A stretch of 64,000 bases of DNA, from the NCBI GenBank assembly GCA_033675265.1, contig JAUJYZ010000013.1, forward strand, positions 186,001 to 250,000. Direction: 5' to 3'. The first letter of the stretch is position 1, and every line of letters begins with the position of its first letter. Origin of the DNA: Actinostola sp. cb2023 (Eukaryota; Cnidaria; Anthozoa; Actiniaria; Actinostolidae). A program made the translations under genes and the position numbers. A model generated the notes under the pieces. That model had not been told where the DNA came from. It made no database searches and saw only the letters and a list, made by a program, of their open reading frames with translations. Shown here one piece after another: positions 1 through 12,793 of the stretch.

Positions 1-183
1 TAGGAAAACAAATAAATACATAAAAAGAAACAAAACATAATGACAGTATCAAGCAATGATATCCCCAGAAACAGTGAGAACATATTTCAGAAATATTACT
101 CTAAGGGATCTAGATATATTACTAAATTTATGAGAAGAGTATCTGTAACTCTATCAAAATGTACTTGTAAGCAATATTATTGA

Positions 184-320
184 AGGGGTCCCTGCAAGAA
201 CAGAGTAAGTGACTTGTGATCAAAAACCAAATTCTCCTTTGAAATTCAAAGAATCTTTGAGGAGAATTTAGATTTTGATCAGAGATCACTTACGTTATTC
301 TTGAAGGGAGCCCTTCAATT
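184..320. repeat. AAGTGATC palindromic MITE, copy 1
   Basis: A near-perfect palindrome: AAGTGACTTGTGATCAAAA on the left is answered by TTGATCAGAGATCACTT on the right, with a short AATTCTCC-containing core. Both sides extend outwards into matching AAGGG/CCCTT arms. The same element recurs at about 850, 3900, 22240 and 22348. It has no coding capacity and looks like a non-autonomous foldback element. Confidence 0.65.
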
Positions 321-538
321 GAAGGTTTTTAATATTTCACAGATTTGTGTAAGAATGAAAGGAAAACACAAAAGCTTGTTCAATTTTAGTGGTTAAAATG
401 TTAATTATTCATCGGGATTGTGATATTGTACCTGTGATTGTCACTTTTACATTTCCAATACAAATTAGTACGTTACGGTTATGGTTTTCATTGTATTTTG
501 CTCATTAATTAGTCATGATTTTTTTTAAAGTTAACTAA

Positions 539-734
539 GGCCCCGTTCACACCAGACGCCATTCCAAAAGTTGTACATTTGGGGCGTTCCACTCACACTG
601 AACTGTGCTATCCGGACAAAAATTCTATACAAAATTGTATACCATTAAAGAGATGGTTCCGTGTAAACGGTGTGTACTGGTCAAATAAAAAAAAAAATGG
701 TTAAACATTTGTCTGGTACCGTGTGAATGGGGCC
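539..734. mobile_element. MITE with TAA target duplication (PIF/Harbinger-like)
   Basis: The ends are inverted repeats, GGCCCCGTTCACAC on the left and GTGTGAATGGGGCC on the right (one mismatch). TAA directly flanks both ends (536-538 and 735-737). A 3-bp TAA/TTA target duplication is typical of PIF/Harbinger transposons. At 196 bp there is no room for a transposase, so this would be a non-autonomous copy. The superfamily is inferred from the target duplication only. Confidence 0.6.
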
Positions 735-849
735 TAAGTGTTCATTCCTTCAAAACTCTCTACTTTTAATAATGCCTTTTACATACATGTATACATGATC
801 AAAGGCGTTTGTAAATATTCGATTTATATATGTTTTTTGTTAAACACAA

Positions 850-932
850 TGTAAGTGATCTCTGATCAAAAACTAAATTCTCCTTGAAGCTCTATGAATT
901 CCAGAGGAGAATTTGGATTTTGATCACTTATA
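850..932. repeat. AAGTGATC palindromic MITE, copy 2
   Basis: Begins AAGTGATCTCTGATCAAAA and ends TTTTGATCACTTAT around the family core with AATTCTCC and GGAGAATT. It is slightly shorter than the copy at 184-320. Confidence 0.6.
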
Positions 933-1020
933 TACTACATTCTTTCGCACTGATCTGTGAACACAATTTTCCCCAGCTGATGTCAACATGTCGAGCAATA
1001 ATATTATTGTTTAAAAAAAG

Positions 1021-1316
1021 AATTATACACTCAATTGCAGAAAGGTTGTAGTATACATTTATACAAATATCTAATGAGATACAAGATATCTAATGAGATA
1101 CAAAGTGCGAAACATCGCTTATTTTCTTCTAATATATCAGAATCATCAATTTTAGATTAGTATCAAATCCAGCAAGGCTAAAACAATACTTTTCAGCACT
1201 ATTTTGTGCTTAAACAGTTGTATTTTAGCATTTCTGACATTTTGCATCTCATTAGATATTTGTATATTTGTATAAATGTGTACTACAACGTTTCTGCAAT
1301 TGAGTGTATGTATAAT
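1021..1316. mobile_element. Foldback element with ~60-bp arms
   Basis: The left arm (1021-1080) and right arm (about 1245-1315) are reverse complements, apart from an 8-nt insertion and a few substitutions. Both contain CAATTGCAGAAA or its complement. The loop is AT-rich. The antisense open frame at 1152-1334 lies wholly inside and is not credible as a gene. I could not define a target-site duplication. Confidence 0.6.
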
Positions 1317-1698
1317 AGTTATATCCTTATTCACATGGTTTGTTTATAAATATTTCTCCGGGCATAAATCAAACACAAAATTAAATAATTTTGACAGAAA
1401 AGTGAAACTGTACATCAACCAATGTCTGACAAGAGTGTTGAATTTGTCATAGAACTCCAAAGGATTAAACATGATCAACAATCAATGAAATCTTTCCCAA
1501 AATTTTATCATTATACATTATCGAATTCATGAATAATTAATGAGGGAAATACAATAGAAATCATAAGCGTAGTAGACATCTGTAAATCGGCAAGAGATCG
1601 TCCTCATTTGCATTCAACTTTAACTTGGATTTTCTCGGCCAAACTGTTTCCTATCATCCAAATTATAGTAAAACATCCACTTATACATCGTTGGATTC

Positions 1699-1806
1699 GA
1701 TAAGTAATATACAATATTCGCGTCCGATCTGTATGGGATTTTCAAACTATTGCCTACGGCTCGAGTGTGTAAATCCCATACAGATCGGCCACTCATATTG
1801 TATATA
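1699..1806. repeat. Hairpin inverted repeat
   Basis: The segment around CCGATCTGTATGGGA (about 1723) is mirrored by TCCCATACAGATCGG (about 1774). The outer flanks ATACAATATT and ATATTGTAT also pair. This is consistent with a small MITE or solo foldback. Confidence 0.55.
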
Positions 1807-2893
1807 GTACATACAATACAATACTTTATTATTCCCCTCGTGCGTCATTTTACCATGTAATGGCTTGCAAGAGAACACGCAAAATATGCCATCGTATTAC
1901 ACAGTAGCTTGCAGACATTTTACTCATTGCTTGTATTTTTCCTCACCCTACAGGCTCAGAAAAATACTATACAACTCGTAAAATAAGCTGTATTTATTTT
2001 ACCTTTCTTGTATAAAATATATGTTACAGATTTTAAAATAAATTGTATTGAAATGAAAGAATTATTATCAACAATATTTTGGCATTGTGTTATTGCTTGA
2101 TTGATTGAACTGATTGTTTTGATAACATTATCTCAAAATTCTAAATCACTCAGGAATTGAACATGACATAAATCTCCCATACACCATGAATAATTTATAG
2201 TACATTTTCCCCATTATCAACCTTCAATGCCTTAAAATAGGCCATGTGAAGCCACTATTACATGTATCATTACCATGTTGTATTGTAGCAAAAATGCCGA
2301 GCTCTTTACTAAGAATATCTACAGTTGAACATGGGGTGCTTTACGTGAGACCAAGTAAGGGTTTTTTTCTCGCCTATTTTAGGCAAACCTTTAGATTACT
2401 ATCCTTCCTTTCCTTCCTTGGATGATCTGCATATTTTTTTATAAAACACATTTCCAAATGAGCAAACAGCTCTTTGTCCATTTCTTTTCCTTTCATTCTC
2501 TTGGTAGATGTTTACTGATGTTTGTCCTAAAATATCGTGGAATATACTGCATTTTGGAGATATTTGAACGGTGGATTTTTTAGCATTTAAAATACCAGAT
2601 TTTAGAACATTCTGTTGTTAACCACACATTTTAGATAGATCTCAACTGTCATTATTTTACATTCTGATTTATATGTTTGTGAAATTGTACTTACGATTGT
2701 ATTGTATTGTATTTGATTTGATTTTCAAATTTCAAGGTAAGGACAGAGAATTTTAAGATTGAAAATGACTACTCCATATAATAACCTAGATAGCTGTCAA
2801 ATTTACATATCCATAGTATAGGTAATTCCTAGCGGACAGCTGCAAATTTTCCTTGATTATCAAAATAACCATATTTTTTCAATTCTTGTTTAG

Positions 2894-4919
2894 ATCTGAG
2901 TGAAGTCGATGTCAACACATTTCTGGGGCCATTCTTGGATGTCATTCGTTCAGAAGACACTACCGGCCCCATCACTGGGGTAGCGTTAACATCAGTCAAC
3001 AAATTCCTCTCGTATGGATTAATAGGTAACTGTGAATCCTTTGATCACCTGTTCATTTAATTCATGAGAGATTCAACTGATTTTTATATTTAAATATTGC
3101 ATGAAGTGAATCATTTGTACAATATATTGGATGATAAAATGAATGTATTTTGACATTTCTGTTATTTTTTTTAATTGAAAATTTATCTTTTTGTGCAATT
3201 TATATTCAATCTTTTGTTCCAACTTTTTCTAATTTTCGTCCATTTGAAAATAATAATTTTTGTTTTTCAATCTTTCAATCCTTATCCATTGTAGTTTATA
3301 TATTTTATGAATCTCATTTTATTTTTCTCTTTCTCCCATTCACTTTCCATTCATAATTCCCATTCGTTGTAGCTCTTCATGACTTCACCATTCATTCATT
3401 TACTTCCCAACTTCACCATTCATTCATTTACTTCCCAAATTCTCACTAGTATCTTTTACAGTAAAGACATCCACCATTTATATTTTTCATTTTTCCATAA
3501 TTTTCTATTAATTTCTCATAATTCACCTTTTTTCACTCTTCCATCCATTTTCTCTTCCTTAAGTTTTCATAATTCTCCCTTTGTAGTTTTGTTCATTTGT
3601 CCCAATTCCATTCATTCCTCCATTTAATTCCCACAATTTGCATTGGTTTTAGATCCAACGAGTGAGAGTGCAGCATCTGGTATAGAGAACCTCGCAGATG
3701 CTGTAACGCACGCCAGGTTTGTCGGTACTGATCCGAGCAGCGATGAAGTCGTCCTTATGAAAATCCTCCAGGTTCTACGGACCTTGTTACTTACTCCTGT
3801 GGGAGCACACATGACTAACGAGTCTGTCTGTGAGATTATGCAGTCTTGTTTTAGAATCTGCTTTGAAACCAGATTAAGCGGTGAGTAGAGCAAGAACAGC
3901 GTAAGTGATCTCTGATCAAAATCTAAATTCTCCTCAAGATTCTTTGAATTCCAAAGGAGAAATTGGGTTTTGATCACAAGTCACTTAGTACTAGATGTTT
4001 TTTGCTGGGACTCCTCCAATTATTGATCTCCACAATTTAAATAAAAACAACCCATGGAAGGAAAGTTTTGCAGACCTTTTGAGTGGACTATGGTTGGCAT
4101 ACATTTCTCGAAGTGCTCAAAAAAGTTTGGGACTAGAGCTCAAGAAATGCACCCCAGAGAGTAAAGAGGGAGGGAGGAAAAGAATTTGCTAAGTTTTGCA
4201 GCCTTGTTCTAGTGCTGCAGTAGGCTAAAAGATGAACGAGAATTATCATGAATAAAAAGAAAAGAAAGTCACAAAACAAGTCATGTACTAGCAGGACTAT
4301 GATTGGCGTATTACATGTACATGTACATTTCTCAAAGGGCCAAAAAATGTTGGGACTCTCAAGAAATGCACCCCAGAGATTAAAGAAACAATCCTCAAGC
4401 AAAAATGTTTTTGAAGTTTTATGCTACAAATCAAATGAGCAAAATAAATGAAGAGAAGAACAATCCTGTTATTGAACCATATGTAATAATTCATACATTG
4501 TCATTCACCAATAGAACTCCTGCGACGGTCAGCAGAGCAGACACTCATGGACATGGTGCAGTTACTATTTTCAAGGTACGATCTCACTTCAGTCGATGGA
4601 CACCCACTGAATAATAATACAGACACCTCCCTTGTATGGTCATATACTGTGATATATGTAGGTGGACAGACACCTCTTTCAGCCAGACATCTTTTGTCTG
4701 GTCCCTGCGTTGTTGTGTTAGAAATTCCCTCTCTAAGGCAGATACTTCAATGCTAAACTCAAAGGACTCAAAGACGTCTCTAAGTTTGACTAGTATCAGA
4801 TGAAAGTCATGATGCACTCACATTTGGAACAACTGGTCCATTTCTTTCTCTTTTTTAGATACGGTATATTTAAAATTATGAGATTTGGGCACCCATTCCC
4901 TGAGTTATCGAACTTAAAG

Positions 4920-4967
<48 letters not shown>

Positions 4968-5260
4968 GTGTTTTTCTTCATCATCATTGTCAGTTTTCTT
5001 ATCATCATTGTCAGTATTCATCCATGTTCATCACCAATGTTTATCATCATCATCAATATTCAGCATCATCAATTATTATCAACATCATCATCAGGGTTCA
5101 TCATCATCATCATCATCAACATTCATCAGTGTTCAATGTAGTCAGTCAAATGTGCCAGTTACCACATCTTTTATTTATCAATATTTTTACTTCATATTCA
5201 TGTAGAATGCCACAGTTCAAGGAAGATTTCAAACCAGGTCAAATCCCAAATATCAGAAAG
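2894..5260 (+). CDS. GBF1: GBF1 exons for the DCB domain (2894-3025, 3653-3880, 4515-4575, 5206-5260)
   Basis: These four exons encode most of the N-terminal dimerisation/cyclophilin-binding domain. Readable motifs include [45 protein letters not shown] and [13 protein letters not shown], all near-identical to vertebrate GBF1. Phases chain 1-1-2-0 with standard donors GTAACT, GTGAGT, GTACGA and GTAGGT. The intron at 3881-4514 contains AAGTGATC palindrome copy 3 and a duplicated ~65-bp segment (about 4109-4175 and 4331-4390). The intron before 5206 carries an ATC trinucleotide run. The first exon begins with two bases of a split codon, so at least one coding exon is outside the window. Confidence 0.92.
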
Positions 5261-7437
5261 GTAGGTGCATGTACAAGTGAAACAAAATATCAGTAAAAAC
5301 CAATAATTATTATATTTTATTGTTCTCACATTTATTTCATTGTACATGTATTTTATAGGTCTTCAAGAGAGCTGGTGCAATTTCCTCTGGAAAGAAGAAA
5401 AAGCATGCCTCCCCCAGACCACGAAGGGCACACCACGACAGTTCCCAATCATTATCATCAACAAACACAGACGAACACCCAGTTACCCCTGAATTAGTTA
5501 CCCCTGAATTAGTTACCCCTGAATTAGTTACCCCTGAATTAGTTACCCCTGAATTAGTTACCCCTGAATTATCCCCTCAACCACCAGAACTATCAGACAC
5601 TAAAGACGATGTGCAGACTGCAGTTGAGGACATTATTCCCTCAAACAAAAGCACATCTGATGAAACAAATGATAGACAAAGCAGTAATGAATCAGATGAA
5701 CCGAGCTCTGAAGGGGGAGTAACAGAGGGGGGCTCAGAGGTATCAGGAACTGGGACATCATCCAGCGATACATTAGAGCCCTCTGCTGAAGAAGAACCAT
5801 CTGTAGCCTCGCAGATCATGCAGGAGGGAGATGGTGATACCCTCAGTGTTGAAGGAATGGTGATTTCTGAAGAAGACAGAGATGGAATCAATGACAAGAT
5901 ACCCACGGTAGGGGTAGTCAATCAGTACCAACATATACTGTTAAAGCAGCCGTGAATTATGTTCCTAACAATTGACGACGAGAAATCGTACAGCTATGAT
6001 TACCATATATACGACTAATAATAAGGTAGGGGTAGTGCGTATTTCATTGGCATTGATTTTTATAAGGATGGAAGTGAAAGCGTTGCGTACAGCTACATGT
6101 ACCAACATATATACGACTGTTAAAGAACCATCATGACGGAACTGTTAAAGGACCTTGCGAATGTACCAACATATATACGACTGTTAAAGAAGGAGGGTAG
6201 TGCTACGACTGTTAAAGAAGGTAGGGGTAGTGCGTACAGGAAACATATATACGACTGTTAAAGAAGGTAGGGTAGTGGTACAGCTACACGTACCAACATA
6301 TATACGACTGTTAAAGAAGGTATGGGTAGTGCGTACAGCTACATGTACCAACATATATACGACTGTTAAAGAAGGTAGGGGTAGTGCGTACAGCTACATG
6401 TACCAACATATATACGACTGTTAAAGAAGGTAGGGGTAGTGCGTACAGCTACATGTACCAACATATATACGACTGTTAAAGAAGGTAGGGGTAGTGCGTA
6501 CAGCTACATGTACCAACATATATACGACTGTTAAAGAACCCAAGACAAGTCTTGCTGTATTAGTCCAACTTCAGGCAAACTCTCAAACTATTGACAAGAT
6601 TGAAACTTGACTTTTTGTGGCTACTCTCCTTCGTAAGAAGAGTAGCCACTGTGTCATTGAGTGTGTAAGTCAGTATGTTTCTTGTATGTCCTGTAAATCC
6701 CAGATGACTGGGGATCCAACTTCCTTAGTCTCAGATTTTCCCTATTTATCTATCGCAGAAGTCTGTGATATAAATCACATAAGATCGCAATATTCGCAGT
6801 AGCGGAGTTTGATATGGATATGGTTGATATATAGATAGTTTTATCTATTAGTAATTTTAGCTATTAGTAATTTCTCAGTGACATCATAGTTAGTAGAGGG
6901 AATGGTTAGGAAGCCTTTTGTTATATTTCTTTGTTCTAGTCCTAATGTCATTATGATGTTGAACGGGTCCTGACCGTGCACAATGTTTGTTCAAATTCAT
7001 TAGAAAATGGCTAAATGAATGAACCCAAATGTTCTCTATTGGATTACTTATTTAAATATTCTAATAGATTTAATTTTGAATTGGGATATATCGCACAATC
7101 AGCCAAAAGAAACGTTTGGGTTCAGTTGCTCAACCATAGCAAATTAAGGCAAAACAATGACAAAACAAAAGATTTGTGAAAAAAACGAACAAAAACATAT
7201 AACAAAAGGTTTCCCAACCAGTCCCCTCTACTAACTATGGTGACATAGTAGAATCATTTCCAATTTTCTTAATTGTGTTCACAATTGCCCCAGTTCATCG
7301 CTGACAGTCAATTCACTGTCTTCTCGTATATCAGTGAGGAAAATATGGAACTTCACTATCTCTAGCAAATTCCTCAATCAGTCCTGTGTTGTAAATGTTT
7401 AATGTGAAATAAATTGAATTGAACTGAATTGTACTGA

Positions 7438-7473
<36 letters not shown>

Positions 7474-10400
7474 ATGGTAGGTTCAGGTCCTTTGATTCCT
7501 TATGGATTACCTTGTATCAGAGAGCTGTTCAGGTTTTTGATCTCTCTCATCAATCCACATGACAGGTACAGTATTGTTCCTATTTCTGTTCTTTATGCAT
7601 ACTAGATTTAACATTAACATTGAATTTATAATAAGACATCACAGAAGAGACCAGATACATGTGTCCAGCTTAGAGGGGTGTCCAGCTTAGAGTAGTGTCT
7701 ATCTTAGAGGGGGTGTCCAGCTTAGAGGGGTGTCCATGTTAGAGAGGTGGCTACATGTAGCTTAGAGGGATGTCCATCTTAGAGGGGGTGTCCAGCTTAG
7801 AGGGGGTGCCCAGCTTAGAGGGGGTGTCCAGCTTAGAGGGGGTGCCCAGCTTAGAGGGGGTGTCCAGCTTAGAGGGTGTCCAGCTTAGAGGGTGTCCAGC
7901 TTAGAGGGGTGTCCAGCTTAGAGTGGTGTCCATGTTAGAGAGGTGTCCATGTTAGAGAGGTGTCTAGCTTAGAGGGGTGTCCAGCTTAGAGGGGTGTTCA
8001 TCTTTGAGGGGGTGTCCAGCTTAGAGGGGTGTTTGTCATTAAAGAGACAACAATATACATGTATAGAAGCAAATTATGTATAACTGTGGAAAACTTATGT
8101 GCAGTGCTACGCCATGACCATAATGCTTTCTATGTTCGAACTAGTGCATTGCTTGACCATGCCATATGCCGTGGCTTTTCACAGTCATGTGAAAATCTGC
8201 TCTAACGTCCCACCTTGTGTGGTTACAATGTACATGTACATGTTGTCTACCGTAGAACTCAGACACTGCTTATCATGAGACTAGCCACCTCCTACATTGT
8301 AGATTCCAGTTTGTTGTTTCCCTCAAGTGGAATATAGAGTTGTTTTCATACGAGTGGGAAGTAGTGACGGTACAGTTTGTGCCGCACCGTGACCGTATCG
8401 CGCCATCATCATGCCATATCCAAGCATTCTGATTGGTTGAGCAATGATTTTGCATGCTGTGATTGGTTGAATAGAATGTCTTCGATTCTGTACCGTGACC
8501 GTAACTCCGTACCATAGCTTTCCCACTCATACGAAAACGACTCTAATGAAGATTAGACTGGACACATTGTTCTTCTCTATTAAAACAGACATAATTCAGA
8601 GGCCATGATTCACATGGGACTGTCTCTACTCACTGTTGCATTGGAGTCTGGTGCTCATCACTTAGGAAATTTTATCTCACTGATGAATCTAGTGAAAGAT
8701 GACATGTGCAAGAATTTATTTAATGTAAGAACATAGCTATGGTGTTTATACTACATGTAGTTATTTATTGAGAGATTGAGAATATTGAGTGATAGACAAT
8801 CAATCTATCATCAGTATTGTCAACTTTATCATCACTGTCATGATTGTCATTTTTATCATCATCATCATTGCATCTACTAGCATAGTACCATCATAATGCA
8901 GTTGTATTTTCTCTAATCACCATTAATCATCATCATCATTGCTATCACCTACCATCATCATCATATACACCATCATCACAACATCACTACCACCATTGCC
9001 ATCACTCGTCATTGTCATTATATGCCATCACCACGACATCACTACAACCACTGGTACCAGCCTCACCATTGCCATCACTCATCATCATCATCATATGCCA
9101 TCATCACAACATCATTACTACAATCACTGACCACTACCAACATCACCATTGCCATCACTCATCATTGGCATCATCATCATCATCATCATTGCAGTTCATG
9201 TATATCCTGTATATGTATACCTCCAGTCAGAGTAATGATTTGATCCAAACCACTTTCCACAGCTATTACAGTGTGATTTCCTGGGTTTGTTTGCCATGGC
9301 GATGAGGGTGTGCTTTTTGCTGTTTGAAGGGCTTAGAGTGCACCTGAAGCTACAGTTTGAGGTAAGAGATTTAGATAGAGATACACTGCAGAAGTAAAGA
9401 AGAAGACCTTTTGGGTTCAGTAGTGATCATGTCATTATCATTACAGATGTTTTTCAAGAGATTGTTGGATATTTTAGCCATGGATTTCCAGAGTGTTCCT
9501 TATGAGAAAAGGGAGTTAATATTAGATGCAATCAATCAAGTAAGAAGTTAGAGTAGAAATATTTGCAACATTTGCCTTATCAACTATTTATGACACCTTA
9601 CTTACTGAAACCTTACCAACCACTTACTGACACCTTACCAACCACTCACTGACACCTTACCAACCACTTACTGACACCTTACCAACCACTTACTGACACC
9701 TTACCAACCACTTACTGACACCTTACCAACCACTTACTGACACCTTACCAACCACTTACTTAATAGCACAACCTTTTACAAAACCTTATTCCATTTTTGA
9801 CACCGTTCCCAAATCACTCACTGAGTTGTATCTCAACTATGAACCATTTGTACTGACAAACCTTGAGGAACCACTTACTGACAGGTAACCAAGCACTTAC
9901 TGACACCTTGTTACTGACACCTTACCAACCACTTACTGACACCTTACCAACCATGTAGTTGACATGGGTGTGGCTCTGAGGGAGCAGGAGGGAGCACTGA
10001 TGAAGAAAGGGGTAGAGGGTGACAACCTGGATGAAGGGAGAGGGTACTGGGTACAGTGAGAGGGAGGGGTACTGAGGGGACCTTACAGGGGAGACTTACT
10101 GACACCTTACCAACCACTTAGGGGTACCTGACCAGGAGGGGTACTGAGAGGGAGGGGTACCACTTAGAGACACCTTACCGAGACCAGGGGTACAGGGAGA
10201 GGCAGGGGTACATCTAGTATATTGGAGAAAGTGAGTAACGGTGTGTACGCAAACCGATAGTTTTTTAAGCTTGAAATCAGTTCCAATTGTTAATTTTGAA
10301 GTTTATTAGATATTATGTGTTCTCTTTATTCTATAATTCCCATTCTTCACTTTCCTCTTCTAGAATGCATTCCCAGCTGCTGGAAGTCTGTTTAGCGTAC

Positions 10401-12500
10401 ATCTCTTGGCACTGGATGCCTTGTTAGCCGTAGTACAAGGTGTAGAAGGACACTGTCACGCAGCCCTTACAAGGTCAATGGAGAAGGCTCTAGAAGACAG
10501 TATACCAGTAGAGAAAAAAGACAAGATGAAGAAGAGAGAAAAACCAACTACAGGTACTACTGTACTGTTATTATTATTATTATTATTATTACACCTTATT
10601 ATTATTATTATTATTATTATTACTTATTATTGATACCAACCACTTATGTATACCTTATGGAAACCACTTACTGACATATACAGAACCACTTTCTGAAAAA
10701 TTACCAACCACTTACTGATTTACCCCACGACACCACTTACATGACAGGTGCTCTAACCACTGAGCTACCTTACCAACCACTTACTGACACCTTACAAACC
10801 ACTTACTGACACCTTACCAACCGAACTTACTGACACCTTACCAACCACTTACTGACAATGTACAACCACTTACTGACACGTACGAACCACTTATGACACT
10901 TACCAACCACTTAGTCATAGTAATGTACATTACCACTTACTTACACCTTACCTGACCATACGCAACAGTACTGACACCTTACCAACCACTTACTGAATAA
11001 CAACTGACAACCACTTACTGACACCATACCAACCACTTACTGACACTGTACCAACCACTTACTGACACCTGGACCAACTGACTTACTGACAATTGACAAC
11101 CACTTACTGACAAAATCACCACTTACTCGACACGGGATACGAACCACTTACTGACACCTTACCAACCACTTATGACAGGTGCTCAACCACTTACTGACAC
11201 CTACCAAGCACTTACAGACACCTTAGTTCAAATTACTTACTGACATTTTACCAACCACTTACTGACACCTTCACGGAACTTACTGACACTTCACCAACCA
11301 TGACGTACGAACCACATTACGCAGACACTATGACCAACGCCACTACTGTGACTGCGTGATGCGGTTCCAACCATTACTGACACCTTACCAACCACTTACT
11401 GACACAAATGTTCGGTTAAAACTGACGTCTTTCAGCTAATTTGAACTTACCAACCACTGTAGTTGCCTCCTTAGCTCATCCTGGTTAGAGCACCTGTCAT
11501 GAGACGGGGGTCGACGTGGGTTCGAATCCCGCTCGAGGCGTCTGATTTTTTCCGTACAAATTGTTCTGTATATGCAACTCCATCCACTTTTCCATTTCAC
11601 TGGTACATATATCATAGTTCTTATCAGTAATTTGGGGTTGGTCCCTGGATGGAGCTCTGATCTGCGGGGTTATTCTGATTTAATGTGACTGCGCAATGTT
11701 AGTTAACCAAGCCAATGGGTACTTGTACTATGACTACTGTGACTGCGTGATGGGGTTCCCTACCATTACAGAAGGCAATTGAGAGTTCCGTGAGGCCAGG
11801 GAGACTTGTACTTGTCCGGTCAGGGAGAGGGTCTTTCAGCTTGCCCATTTGAACTCCACACCACTGATAGTTTGCCTCTGATAGGGAGGGGTAGAGCACC
11901 TGTCATGAGCTTGGATCGGGGTGTCGAGGGTTCGAATCCCGCTCGAGGCGTATGATAGTTTCCCCCGAACATTAGTTCTGTATATTCTCCATCAGTTTCC
12001 ATTTCTATACATATATCACAGTTCTTATCAGTAATTTGGATGGTTGGTGGATGGCTCTGATATCAGCTTTATTCTGTGGGGTGTGACTGAGCAATGAGGG
12101 TTAAGGTAAGCCATGAGGGTTATTACTATGTACTATGTGACTGCGTGATGAGGTTCGTATGGGTCAGTGGAGCTTGGGGAGGGTTCCGTGGGCCTGGGAG
12201 CAAGGGTACAGTGAGAGGGAGGGGTACAGGGAGATTTGAAGGGGTACACCACTGTAGGGAGGGGTAGCAGGGGGAGAGAGCACCTGTCAGGGAGATCGGG
12301 GGTACAGGGAGGTTCAGGAGTTATCCCCCTGTAATAGATTAGTCTGTACTTTTCCGAGTGGAGCATTGGTTCTGTATATTTTCCATGCCCATGAGGGAGT
12401 TTCCATTGATATTATTATTATTATTATTATTATCTTTATTGTACTTATTATGTAGTATTAGCTTTGGCTCTTATTATTAGCATTTATTATTATTATTAGA

Positions 12501-12537
<37 letters not shown>

Positions 12538-12747
12538 TATATTATATTATATTATTAGTATTATTATTAGTGGATTATTCTGTATTATTTTCCCTGCCCA
12601 TATTATTTAAGGTAAAATAAAATATTATATTGTATTATATTACTATTACTTAGGGGTATTGGAGCTTGGCTCTGTGGGGTTTATTATTATTAGTAAAATA
12701 TATTATAATATATTATTATTATTATTATCCCTGCCCATGTGGAGAAG

Positions 12748-12793
<46 letters not shown>

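Larger units (their letters stand above)
1..2893 (+). other. GBF1 5' intron sequence, no exon seen
   Basis: I find no coding exon here. The first readable GBF1 exon starts at 2894 already inside the DCB domain and with a split codon, so the start codon and about the first 60 residues lie upstream of the window. The stretch is AT-rich and holds several inverted-repeat elements, listed separately. The 60-codon open frames near 1152 and 1625 fall in those foldbacks and are not genes. Confidence 0.6.

Noticed and set aside
11469..11545. Functional tRNA gene
   Set aside because: The T-arm and B-box are good, but the anticodon stem is not formed and the acceptor stem has mismatches. It is followed by a SINE-like tail.
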